Of a DNA stretch of 63,433 nt, positions 50,036 through 58,500 are shown in pieces; the stretch's first letter is position 1, and each line of letters opens with the position of its first letter. The stretch covers positions 1 through 63,433 of the forward strand of contig CAMBVS010000017.1 in assembly GCA_945871425.1 (NCBI GenBank), in the 5' to 3' direction. The notes under the pieces are model-generated. The model saw nothing but the letters and a program-made list of their open reading frames with translations. It was not told where the DNA came from and did no database searches. Position numbers and translations under genes: made by a program. Origin of the DNA: Rhizobium sp. Q54. GTDB taxonomy: Bacteria > Pseudomonadota > Alphaproteobacteria > SHVZ01.

Positions 50036-51225
50036 TCGAGCTGCAACAGCACGGCCTTGAGATAGGCCGACTCCGGCAGCAGCGGATGCACCGGATGATC
50101 GGAGGCGGCGCCGGCCTGGCGGAGGATGCGGCCGGAGCGACGGGCGCGCCCGATGCCGCGGGTCACCTCGTTCAGGAACGACGGCGCATCGACGTTGTGC
50201 GAGCACGAGGCCGCGAACAGGAAGCCGCCGGGCGTCACCAGCCGCGCCGCCATCTCCGCCAGCTTGCGATAGCCCTTGAGGCCGGTGATCAGGTCCTTCT
50301 TCGCCTTGACGAAGGCGGGAGGGTCGACGACGACGACATCGAAGCGCTCGCCGGCGGCGGCGAGGCGCTCCAGTTCGCGAAAGGCTTCGGCCTGGACGAA
50401 ACGGCAGCGCTCGCCGAGTCCGTTGAGCTCGGCGGCCTGCCTCGCCAGCTCCAGGGCCAGCTCGGAGCGGTCGACCAGCACGGCCTCGGCGGCGCCGGCG
50501 GCGGCGGCCTGCAGCCCGAAGCCCCCGGTATGCGCATAGACATCGAGCACGCGCGAGCCCTCGGCCAGCGCGGCGACCGCCTTGCGGTTGTCGCGCTGGT
50601 CGAAGAACCAACCGGTCTTCTGGCCTTCGGTGACATCGGCGAGGAAGGCGACGCCGTTCTCCTCGAAGCGGATGGGCCTGTCGATCGTCCCCTTGGCGAT
50701 GCGCACCCCTTCAGACAGCCCCTCGACCGAGCGGAGCGCGCTGTCGTTACGGATGACGATGGCGGCGGGAGACATCGCGGCATCGATGGTCCGGATCAGT
50801 GCGTCCGAGAGCTTGTCCATGCCGGCGGAGTTGACCTGCGCCACGACGACGTCGCCGAAGCGGTCGATCACCGTTCCCGGCAACCCGTCGGCCTCGGCGT
50901 GAACCAGGCGATAGTACGGCTCGGCGAAGAGCCGCTGGCGAAGCGCGAGCGCCCGGCCGACGCGGTGGCCGAGCCACGCCTCGTCGAGCACCGCATCGCC
51001 GTCGCGCTCGAGCAGGCGCCCGGCGATCAGCGAATGCGGGTCGAAGAACCCGGCCCCGAGCGGCCGGTTGTCGTGGCCGACGAAGCGGACGACCGTGCCC
51101 CGCGGCAGTGCCTTCGCGGCCGCCGTCATCTCGATTTCGTTCGAGTAGATCCAGGGATGCCCCTCGAGCGCGCGCTTGTGGCGGCCGGGCACGAGGCGGA
51201 TGTCGGGACGGGGCGCGGCGGTCAT
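50032..51225 (-). CDS. rlmI: 23S rRNA (cytosine-C5)-methyltransferase, RlmI type
   Basis: A 397-residue enzyme with an N-terminal PUA domain (RLVPGRHKRALEGHPWIYSNEI) and a C-terminal SAM methyltransferase domain: VLDVYAHTGGFGLQAAAAGA is motif I and VVVDPPAFVKAK is motif IV. A cysteine in LFAASCSHNVD is the catalytic candidate. RlmI methylates C1962 of 23S rRNA in E. coli. A single gene between two convergent or divergent neighbours. Confidence 0.9.
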   Translation of the reverse strand: MTAAPRPDIRLVPGRHKRALEGHPWIYSNEIEMTAAAKALPRGTVVRFVGHDNRPLGAGFFDPHSLIAGRLLERDGDAVLDEAWLGHRVGRALALRQRLFAEPYYRLVHAEADGLPGTVIDRFGDVVVAQVNSAGMDKLSDALIRTIDAAMSPAAIVIRNDSALRSVEGLSEGVRIAKGTIDRPIRFEENGVAFLADVTEGQKTGWFFDQRDNRKAVAALAEGSRVLDVYAHTGGFGLQAAAAGAAEAVLVDRSELALELARQAAELNGLGERCRFVQAEAFRELERLAAAGERFDVVVVDPPAFVKAKKDLITGLKGYRKLAEMAARLVTPGGFLFAASCSHNVDAPSFLNEVTRGIGRARRSGRILRQAGAASDHPVHPLLPESAYLKAVLLQLD

Positions 51226-51302
51226 GGCGGCCTTCTATAGGCGGCTTGGCCGTATTCGGCTAGAGTAGGCATCCGGACACAACTGAACGCCGTATACCTA
51301 GA

Positions 51303-51956
51303 ATGAGCGAACGGGAAGATCAGCTGCGTCGTGATGCCGCCGCCATGGCGGACGCCGTTGATCGCGACCTTCACGGCGCGTTCCGGCCGGTGGCCGACCA
51401 TGCCGAGCGGGTCCGCGACATGGCGCACGAGCTGACCCAGGTCGCCGACCGGGCGACCGAGCGGGCGGCGGCCTTGCAGTCCGCCGATGACGGCGCGGAC
51501 CGTGGCGCGGTCGCCGAGCTGGTGGCGATGGCGGAGATTCTCCGCAGCCTCTCCGGCGAGCTTCACGTCTTGGCCCAGCGTTCGGTCCAGGACCTGGAGC
51601 ATCTGAAGAGCCAACTGATCCAGTCCGTGCGGGCGACGGCGCTCGGCAACCGCCGGCTCCACGAGCGCTTCGAGGTGGACGTGGTGGCCGAGGCCAAGTT
51701 CGCCGGACGCAGCGAGCCCGCTCGCGTCCGCAACCTCTCCCTCGGCGGCGCCATGATGGATCTGGCGATCAATCTGGCCGCCGGGGCCGGCGTGGCGCTC
51801 CGTGTCGCCGGGGTCAGACGCGAGCTCAAGAGCGAGGTCGTGCGCGTCACCGAAGAGGGAACCCAGCTCCGCTTCACCATCGACAACGAAGCTGCCGAGG
51901 AGCTGCGCGGATTCCTCGAGCAGGTAGCCCCCCAGAAACGCGGGCGACCCGATTGA
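51303..51956 (+). CDS. PilZ domain protein with N-terminal coiled coil
   Basis: A 217-residue cytoplasmic protein. The first 110 residues are charged and helical and probably form a coiled coil. The C-terminal half is a PilZ domain with the c-di-GMP motifs RLHER (RxxxR) and NLSLGGAMM (D/NxSxxG), so ligand binding is plausible. The output target is unknown. The stop overlaps the start of the esterase gene by one base (TGATG). Confidence 0.85.
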   Translation: MSEREDQLRRDAAAMADAVDRDLHGAFRPVADHAERVRDMAHELTQVADRATERAAALQSADDGADRGAVAELVAMAEILRSLSGELHVLAQRSVQDLEHLKSQLIQSVRATALGNRRLHERFEVDVVAEAKFAGRSEPARVRNLSLGGAMMDLAINLAAGAGVALRVAGVRRELKSEVVRVTEEGTQLRFTIDNEAAEELRGFLEQVAPQKRGRPD

Positions 51957-52798
51957 TGCGACGCGCCGCGTTCGCGGTCGCCGCCGTCGTGCTTCTCGCC
52001 GCCGGCTGCTCGCCGCTCGGTCTGCTCAACTGGGTCAGCCCCGAGCCTGAACATGATCGGACCGAGATCGCCTATGGCACTCACCCGCGCCAGCGCCTCG
52101 ATCTCTACCGTCCGAAAGACGGGGCCGGGAGGGCGCCGGTGGTCGTCTTCTTCTACGGCGGCGGCTGGGAAGGCGGCGACAAGGCCAACTACCGCTTCGC
52201 CGCGCTGGCGCTGGTCGAGCAGGGATATGTCGTCGCCGTGCCGGACTATAGGGTCTATCCGGAAGTCCCGTTCCCGGCCTTCCTCGAGGACTCGGCCAAG
52301 GCGGTCGCCTGGGTCCGCGCCAATGCCGGGACGCAGGGAGGGGATCCGGACCGCCTCTTCCTCGCCGGCCATTCGGCGGGCGCCTACAACGCCGTGATGC
52401 TGGCTCTCGACGCCGGGTATCTCGGCCGCGAAGGCGTTTCCCCGGGGTCGCTCTCGGGCGTCGTCGGCCTTGCCGGCCCCTACGACTTCCTGCCGCTGAC
52501 CTCGAAGACCCTGGAAGCGATCTTCGCCGCGCCCGATCCGAGCCGGACCCAGCCGATCGCCTTCGCCCGCAAGGACGCCCCGCCCATGCTGCTGGCGACG
52601 GGCGACATGGATACGACGGTCTATCCCCGGAACACCCGCAACCTCGGCCGTCGCCTGAACGAGCTCGGCGCGCCGGTCGAGACCATCGAATATGCCGGCG
52701 TCGGGCATGCGGGCATCGTCGTCGCGCTGGCGCCGCTGTTCCGCGGCAACACGCCGGTACTGACGGACCTCGTCAGATTCCTCAAATCGAAATCGTGA
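51956..52798 (+). CDS. Lipoprotein alpha/beta hydrolase (carboxylesterase type)
   Basis: A 280-residue protein with a lipoprotein signal, VVLLAAGC lipobox, so it should be membrane-tethered and periplasmic. The hydrolase fold has the oxyanion loop FFYGGGWEGG, nucleophile GHSAG, the acid in LATGDMDTTV and the histidine in GVGHAGI. This is the HSL/kynurenine-formamidase-like branch of esterases. The following acetamidase-family gene 10 bases later suggests a shared amide or ester substrate, by inference. Confidence 0.88.
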   Translation: MRRAAFAVAAVVLLAAGCSPLGLLNWVSPEPEHDRTEIAYGTHPRQRLDLYRPKDGAGRAPVVVFFYGGGWEGGDKANYRFAALALVEQGYVVAVPDYRVYPEVPFPAFLEDSAKAVAWVRANAGTQGGDPDRLFLAGHSAGAYNAVMLALDAGYLGREGVSPGSLSGVVGLAGPYDFLPLTSKTLEAIFAAPDPSRTQPIAFARKDAPPMLLATGDMDTTVYPRNTRNLGRRLNELGAPVETIEYAGVGHAGIVVALAPLFRGNTPVLTDLVRFLKSKS

Positions 52799-52808
52799 GG
52801 ATCAGGGC

Positions 52809-53756
52809 ATGAGCAGTCACCGACACGGCCATACGCTCCACCGTCACCAGGGGCATATCGGCTGGAACAATTCGTTTCCGCCGGTGCTGACCGTCGCCCC
52901 CGGCGAGACCGTCACCTTCGAGGTGGCGGAGGCCTCCGGCGGACAGCTCTCGCCGGCCTCGGTGCTGGCCGATGTCACCCGCATGGACTTCGGCAAGGTC
53001 AACCCGGTGACCGGGCCCGTGCTGGTCGACGGCGCCCAGCCGGGCGATGCGCTCAAGGTGACGCTGGTCTCCTTCCGCCCCTCCGGCTGGGGCTGGACCG
53101 CCAACATCCCGGGCTTCGGCCTGCTTGCCGACCAGTTCAAGGACCCGGCGCTGCATCTCTGGAAATACGATGCCGACAGCCTGGCGCCCGCGCTCTTCGG
53201 GCCCGGCGGGCGCGTGCCGTTGAAGCCCTTCGCCGGGACCATCGGCGTCGCCCCGGCCGAGGCCGGCCAGCACTCGATCGTCCCGCCGCGTGCGGTCGGC
53301 GGCAACATGGACATCCGCGACATGGCGGCCGGGACCGAGCTCTACCTCCCGGTCGCGGTTGCGGGCGCGCTGTTCTCGATCGGCGATACCCATGCCGCCC
53401 AGGGCGACGGCGAGGTCTGTGGCACCGCCATCGAAAGCCCGATGGAAGTCACCCTCAAGCTCGACCTGGTGCGCGGCGCGAACCTCGCGATGCCCCGTTT
53501 CACCACGCCGGGTCCGGTCTCGCGCCACCTGGACGGGGCCGGCTACGAGGTGACCACCGGCATCGGCCCCGACCTGATGGCCGGCGCCCGCGTCGCCGTG
53601 CAGTCGATGGTCGATCTCCTGGCGAAGAAGACCGGCATGGCCGCGGTCGACGCCTACATGCTCTGCAGCGTCTGCGGCGATCTCCGCATCAGCGAGATCG
53701 TCGACCAGCCGAACTGGGTGGTCTCGTTCTACTTCCCGCGGATCGTGCTCGCCTAG
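52809..53756 (+). CDS. Acetamidase/formamidase family protein
   Basis: A 315-residue cytoplasmic amidase of the FmdA/AmdA family. VDGAQPGDALKVTLVSF, the GTIGVAPAEAGQHSIVPPR core, GGNMDIRDMAAGTELYLPV and IGDTHAAQGDGEVCGTAIE are family motifs. The family hydrolyses short amides such as formamide and acetamide. The stop shares a CTAG with the convergent livF stop. No amide transporter is immediately next to it, although the liv-type importer may serve. Confidence 0.9.
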   Translation: MSSHRHGHTLHRHQGHIGWNNSFPPVLTVAPGETVTFEVAEASGGQLSPASVLADVTRMDFGKVNPVTGPVLVDGAQPGDALKVTLVSFRPSGWGWTANIPGFGLLADQFKDPALHLWKYDADSLAPALFGPGGRVPLKPFAGTIGVAPAEAGQHSIVPPRAVGGNMDIRDMAAGTELYLPVAVAGALFSIGDTHAAQGDGEVCGTAIESPMEVTLKLDLVRGANLAMPRFTTPGPVSRHLDGAGYEVTTGIGPDLMAGARVAVQSMVDLLAKKTGMAAVDAYMLCSVCGDLRISEIVDQPNWVVSFYFPRIVLA

Positions 53757-54454
53757 ACCGCCAGATAGGCCCTGGCCAGGCTCTCGTCGGCAGCGAGCGC
53801 GGCGATGGGGCCGACGAAGCGGATGCGGCCTTGCTCGATGATCGCGGCACGATCGGCGACGCGAAGCGCGAAGCGCAGATTCTGTTCGGAAAGCAGGACG
53901 GCGAGCCCTTCGCGCTTGAGGGCGAGCACGGCGTCGGCCATCGCGTCGACGACCACGGGGGCCAGGCCCTCCGACGGCTCGTCCAGGAGCAGGCCGCGCG
54001 GGTTGCCCATCAGCGTGCGCGCCACGGTCAGCATCTGCTGCTCGCCGCCGGACATCTGGCCGGCGCGCCGGCTGCGAAGCTCGGCTAGGCGCGGAAACAG
54101 CCGGAAGAGTCGGTCCTCGTTCCAAGCGGGCGCCCCTAGGCGATCCGGCTGACGGCCGACATCCAGGTTCTCGGCGACGGTGAGGCCGGCGAAGACGCGC
54201 CGATCTTCCGGAACATAGCCGAGGCCGAGCCGGGCGATCTCGTGCGGCGGCTTGCCCGCGATGCTGTGCCCGTCGAAGGTCACGGTGCCGGCGGTGGGTG
54301 TCAGCAGCCCCATGATCGCCTTCAGCGTGGTCGACTTGCCGGCGCCGTTGCGGCCGAGCAGGACCAGCACCTCGCCGGGACCGAGCGCGAGGTCGACGCC
54401 GAACAGGACCTGGGCCCGGCCATAGGCCGCCTCGAGGCCGGCGACGGTCAGCAT
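53753..54454 (-). CDS. Branched-chain type ABC transporter ATPase LivF
   Basis: A 233-residue ATPase: Walker A GRNGAGKST, signature MSGGEQQMLTVARTL, Walker B GLLLDEPSEGLAP, switch SEQNLRF. The LivF assignment rests on VPEDRRVFAGLTVAENL. It overlaps the LivG-type gene by 7 bases. Substrates of these systems include amino acids, urea, amides and aromatic acids. Confidence 0.9.
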   Translation of the reverse strand: MLTVAGLEAAYGRAQVLFGVDLALGPGEVLVLLGRNGAGKSTTLKAIMGLLTPTAGTVTFDGHSIAGKPPHEIARLGLGYVPEDRRVFAGLTVAENLDVGRQPDRLGAPAWNEDRLFRLFPRLAELRSRRAGQMSGGEQQMLTVARTLMGNPRGLLLDEPSEGLAPVVVDAMADAVLALKREGLAVLLSEQNLRFALRVADRAAIIEQGRIRFVGPIAALAADESLARAYLAV

Positions 54455-55149
54455 GAGCCGTCTCCATGCCCGAGATAGACGGCGCGCACGCGTGCGTCGG
54501 CGCGGATCGCGGCCGGCGCTCCGGCGGCGATGAGCTTGCCACGGTCGAGCACGAGGATGCGGTTGGCATGGCCGAAGACCACGTCAATGTCGTGCTCGGT
54601 GAACAGGACGGCGAGGCCATCGTCGCGGGCGAGCCCGGCGATCAGCGTCATCAGGGAGCGGCGCTCGGCCGGCGCCATGCCGGCGGTCGGTTCGTCCATC
54701 AGCAACAGACGCGGGCCGGTCGCCAGCGCGAGCGCCAGCTCGAGCCGCTTGATGTCGGCATAGGCGAGCGCCGCGGCCGGACGGTCGGCGGCGCCGGCGA
54801 GACCGACGCGGTCGAGCAGCAACGGCAGCGCGGCGCCGCGGGTGGCGACGGCCAGGTTCTCTCCCACGGACATCGAGGTGAAGACCTGGGCGACCTGGAA
54901 GGTACGGCCGAGGCCGAGGCGCGCGCGGGCCTTTGGCAAGTAGGCGGTGATGTCGACGCCGTCCAGCTGCACCCGGCCCGCATCTGGCCGGATCTGGCCG
55001 CCGATCATGCCGAAGCAGGTCGACTTGCCGGCGCCGTTGGGACCGATCATCGCCACCATCTGGCCGGCATCGACCGCGAGATCGACGCCATCGACGGCGC
55101 GGACGCCACCATAGGCCTTGGTCAGGCCGGCCGCCGAAAGCAGGGTCAT
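54448..55149 (-). CDS. Branched-chain type ABC transporter ATPase LivG
   Basis: A 233-residue ATPase: Walker A GPNGAGKST, LGRTFQVAQVFTSMSVGENL, and Walker B RLLLMDEPTAGMAP with FTEHDIDVVFG. The usual LSGG signature segment is degenerate here, replaced by ALAYADIKRLELALALA, which is common for LivG. It overlaps the permease gene by 4 bases. Confidence 0.9.
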   Translation of the reverse strand: MTLLSAAGLTKAYGGVRAVDGVDLAVDAGQMVAMIGPNGAGKSTCFGMIGGQIRPDAGRVQLDGVDITAYLPKARARLGLGRTFQVAQVFTSMSVGENLAVATRGAALPLLLDRVGLAGAADRPAAALAYADIKRLELALALATGPRLLLMDEPTAGMAPAERRSLMTLIAGLARDDGLAVLFTEHDIDVVFGHANRILVLDRGKLIAAGAPAAIRADARVRAVYLGHGDGSC

Positions 55150-56969
55150 CGCCGGTGGGTCCCGAAAAAACCGGCAAGACCGCGCGGCACGAAGAAGACG
55201 AGAGCGAGGATGACGAGCCCGACCAGCGCCCGCCAGAAGTCGACTCGCCGCGCCGCCTCGTCCTGAAGCCAGGTGAAGAGACCGGCGCCGAGGATCGGGC
55301 CGAAGGGCGAGGCGAGCCCGCCCAGCAGCACCATCACCAGCCCGTCGACCGAGCGCGGGATCGAGAGCGTCTCCGGTGACAGGCTGCCTTTGGAGAAGGC
55401 GAAGAGACCACCGGCGAGGCCGGCCAATGCACCGGAGACGAGGAGGGCGGCACGCCTGAGCCCCGACACGTCGAGGCCTACGGCCTCGGCTCTCAGCGGG
55501 GAATCGCGGACGGCGCGGATGGCGTGGCCGAGCCGCCCCCGCTCGAACCGGCGAAGCGCAAGCCAGGCGAGCGCGACCACCGCCAGGGTCAGCAGGTAGT
55601 AGGCGGGCTTGCCGGAGACGTCGGCGCTAGGCCAGACGCCGACCAGGCCGTTGGACCCTCCCGTCAGCGCGTCCCACTGGAAGGCCAGCGACCAGACGAT
55701 CTGGGCGAAGGCCAGCGACAGCATGGCGAGGTAGACGCCGGAAAGGCGGACGGCGACCAGGCTGAAGGCGATCGCGCCGATCCCGGCGGCGACCGGCGCG
55801 AGCGCGAGCGATGCCGCCATCGGCCAGCCGAGCTTCACCGTGGCGATCCCCGCGGCATAGGCGCCGAGCCCGAAGAAGGCGGCATGGCCGAAGGAGACGA
55901 GGCCGGCCGGGCCGACCAGCCAGCGAAGGCTGGCGGCGAAGAGGGCGAGGATCAGCACGTCGATGGCCAGCACCAGGGGGTAGCCGCCGAGGACGAGCGG
56001 CAGCAGACAGGCCGCGCCAAGCAGGATCCAGGCAAGCGGCGGCGTCGAGCCCGCGCCGTCGGCGTCGACCGCGCTCGCCCGTGGCGCCGCTTCCGGCCGG
56101 CCGAGGAGGCCATGGGGGCGGATGGCGAGAACGATCGCCATGACCAGGAACTCGATCACCAGCGTCAGCTTGGAGACGCCGAGCCCGATGCAGAGCGCCT
56201 TGAGCTCGGCGATCAGCAGGGCCGCGAGGAACGCGCCGGGGAGGCTGCCGAGCCCGCCCACGACGACGACGACGAAGGCGTCGGCGACGATCGCGAGATC
56301 GAGCCCGAGGCTCGCGGGCTCCCGCGGCAGCTGAAGGGCGCCGCCGAGGCCCGCCAGCGCCGAGCCCAGCGCGAAGACCAGCGTGAACAGCCGGGCCTGG
56401 TCGACGCCGAGGGCAGATGCCATCTCGCGATCCTCGGTCGCCGCGCGGACCAGCCGGCCGAAGCGGGTCCGGGCCAGCAGCAGCCACAGCGCGCCGAGGA
56501 CAGCGGGGCCGAGGGCGATCAGCAGCAGGTCGTATTCCGGGACGGCACGGCCGAAGATGACGACCGCGCCTCTGAGGCCGGGCGCGCGTGGCCCCAGCAC
56601 GTCCTCCGGCCCCCAGAGCCAGAGCGCGGCGTCCTTCACGATCAGGACGACGGCGAAGGTCGCTAGCAGCTGCAGCAGCTCCGGTGCGCCGTACAGGCGC
56701 CGGAGGATGAGGATCTCGACGATCGTCCCGAAGACGCCGACGGCGGCCGACGCCAGCAGCACCCCGCCCCAGAACCCGAGCGGCGTGCGCCCGAAGGCCT
56801 CGACCAGCGTCGCCGCCAGGTAGAGGCCGAGCATGAAGAAGGAGCCGTGGGCGAAGTTGACGATGCGGGTGACGCCGAAGATCAGCGACAGCCCGGCCGC
56901 CACCAGGAACAGCGACGACGCGCCGGCGAGTCCCGTCAGCAGGTAGGAGGCGAGCGCGGCAGCGGTCAT
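55146..56969 (-). CDS. Fused LivH-LivM branched-chain type ABC permease
   Basis: A 607-residue membrane protein that joins two permeases normally made separately. Residues 1-290 are LivH-like (VAAGLSLIFGVTRIVNFAHG, and GLGSLPGAFLAALLIAELKAL). Residues 310-607 are LivM-like (GPAGLVSFGHAAFFGLGAYAAG, and LLGGLASPFGPILGAGLFTWL). The linker is a hydrophilic stretch near RPEAAPRASAVDADGAGS. About 18 helices are expected. It forms an importer with the two ATPases and the binding protein. Confidence 0.9.
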   Translation of the reverse strand: MTAAALASYLLTGLAGASSLFLVAAGLSLIFGVTRIVNFAHGSFFMLGLYLAATLVEAFGRTPLGFWGGVLLASAAVGVFGTIVEILILRRLYGAPELLQLLATFAVVLIVKDAALWLWGPEDVLGPRAPGLRGAVVIFGRAVPEYDLLLIALGPAVLGALWLLLARTRFGRLVRAATEDREMASALGVDQARLFTLVFALGSALAGLGGALQLPREPASLGLDLAIVADAFVVVVVGGLGSLPGAFLAALLIAELKALCIGLGVSKLTLVIEFLVMAIVLAIRPHGLLGRPEAAPRASAVDADGAGSTPPLAWILLGAACLLPLVLGGYPLVLAIDVLILALFAASLRWLVGPAGLVSFGHAAFFGLGAYAAGIATVKLGWPMAASLALAPVAAGIGAIAFSLVAVRLSGVYLAMLSLAFAQIVWSLAFQWDALTGGSNGLVGVWPSADVSGKPAYYLLTLAVVALAWLALRRFERGRLGHAIRAVRDSPLRAEAVGLDVSGLRRAALLVSGALAGLAGGLFAFSKGSLSPETLSIPRSVDGLVMVLLGGLASPFGPILGAGLFTWLQDEAARRVDFWRALVGLVILALVFFVPRGLAGFFGTHRR

Positions 56970-56987
56970 GGAAAGCTCCCACCTGCG

Positions 56988-57014
56988 CCCTCCCCCGGCA
57001 ACGCCGAGGGAGAG
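56988..57014. repeat. REP-like palindrome, second copy
   Basis: CCCTCCCCCGGC, then AAC and GCCGAGGGAGAGG form an imperfect stem-loop. The sequence matches the element at 15089 over about 22 bases with one inserted base. It is intergenic, between the binding protein and the fused permease, and could lower expression of the downstream permease. Confidence 0.5.
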
Positions 57015-57026
57015 GCGCGAGACCGA

Positions 57027-58217
57027 CTATTCCTTCGGCCGGAGCTTGAGCACGACGTCGTCGGCCGGCAGGAACCCGGCGCCGTCGGCGAAGCTCCAGT
57101 CGACCATGACGCCCTTGCCGTCCTTGAGGGCGAGCCTGCCGACATAGGCCCCCATGGTCGACTGGTGGTCGATCGCCCGGTAGGTGACGGGGCCGAAGGG
57201 CGACGGCAGCGTCAGCCCCTTCATCGCCTCCACCAGCTTTTCGGTGTCCAGCGATCCGGCCTTCTTCGCCGCCGCGGCGAAGCTGTGGATGGCGGCATAG
57301 CCGACCACCGAGCCGAGACGCGGGTAGTCGTTGAACTTCGCCTGGTATGCCGCGAGGAAGCGGGCGTGGTCGGGCGTCTGGATGCTCTGCCAGGGATACC
57401 CGGTGACGACCCACCCCTCGGGCGTCTCGTCCTTCAGCGGGTCCAGGTATTCCGGCTCGCCGCCCAGCAGGTTGAAGACCGGGCGGCCCTTGAACAGGCC
57501 GCGGAGATTGCCTTCGCGCACGAACTTGGCGAGGTCGGGGCCGAAGAGGGAGGAGAAGATCGCATCGGGCTTCGCCTCTTCCAGCGCCTGGACCACGGCG
57601 CCGGCGTCGATCCGGCCGAGCGCGGGCGCCTGCTCGGCGATGAACTGCACGCCGGCCTGGCGCTCGCCCAGCAGCTTCTTGAACGCCGCGGTCGCCGACT
57701 GGCCGTATTCATAGTTGGGATAGACGATGGCCCAGCGCTGCTTCGCCAGCTTGGCCGCCTCGGGCACCAGCATCGCCGTCTGCATGTAGGTGGAGGGGCG
57801 AAGCCGGAAGGTGTAGCGGTTGCCGTTGTCCCAGACGATCTTGTCGGTCAGCGGCTCGGCGGCGATAAACAGCACCTTCCGTTGCTTGGCGAGGTCGGCG
57901 ACGGCGAGGCCGACGTTGGAGGCGAAGGTGCCGGCGAGCGCCGTCACCCCTTCGCGGGTCAGCAGCTCCTCGGCGACGCGGACGGCATCGCCCGGAGTTC
58001 CGCCGTCGTCCCGGATGACGACCTCGAGCGGCCGGCCGAGAATGCCGCCGGCGGCGTTGATCTCGCCGGTCGCCAATTCCATGCCCTTCTTGTAGGGCTC
58101 GAGGAAGGCGGCAAACACCTTGTAGCTGTTGAGTTCGCCGAGCTTGACCGGCTGCGCCGCGGCGGCGCCGGCGACGAGCGTCGCGGCGAGCACGCCAAGG
58201 ATGGCCTTCATGTCCAT
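57027..58217 (-). CDS. Branched-chain type ABC transporter binding protein
   Basis: A 396-residue periplasmic family 6 binding protein (LivJ/LivK, AmiC/UrtA superfamily). The signal peptide is MKAILGVLAATLVAGAAAAQ. The first segment PVKLGELNSYKVFAAFLEPYK and INAAGGILGRPLEVVIRDD are typical. Two in-frame ATGs lie two codons apart; the second (58211) gives a slightly better distance from GGAG. First gene of the minus-strand transporter operon. Confidence 0.88.
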   Translation of the reverse strand: MDMKAILGVLAATLVAGAAAAQPVKLGELNSYKVFAAFLEPYKKGMELATGEINAAGGILGRPLEVVIRDDGGTPGDAVRVAEELLTREGVTALAGTFASNVGLAVADLAKQRKVLFIAAEPLTDKIVWDNGNRYTFRLRPSTYMQTAMLVPEAAKLAKQRWAIVYPNYEYGQSATAAFKKLLGERQAGVQFIAEQAPALGRIDAGAVVQALEEAKPDAIFSSLFGPDLAKFVREGNLRGLFKGRPVFNLLGGEPEYLDPLKDETPEGWVVTGYPWQSIQTPDHARFLAAYQAKFNDYPRLGSVVGYAAIHSFAAAAKKAGSLDTEKLVEAMKGLTLPSPFGPVTYRAIDHQSTMGAYVGRLALKDGKGVMVDWSFADGAGFLPADDVVLKLRPKE

Positions 58218-58500
58218 ATCTCTCCGCCTTGCGGGTATGACGGCCTCGCCCGCGACCTTTCGCCAGGCCGCGCACGGCTCCTCGCGCCGCCCACGTCATC
58301 TCCGGAGCGACAGGACTAAAGCCGACTTCGGGGCGGCTGTCATCTGCCGGCCGCATCATGCGCCCGCGACCCGATGTCCCCTGGTCGGGAGTGGAATTGG
58401 TGAGAACCCTCTTTGGCTTGGGCGGAGCGCAGTATATTAGAGGGCGGGTGAGCGCGGCCGACCCCTCGGGGTGCGGTCCGGATCAAGGCTTCGAGAGAGA

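Noticed and set aside
58410..58438. A promoter for the nitronate-monooxygenase-like gene with TTGGCT and TATATT
   Set aside because: The -10 is good, but the -35 spacing is 14-15 bases, too short for a confident call.
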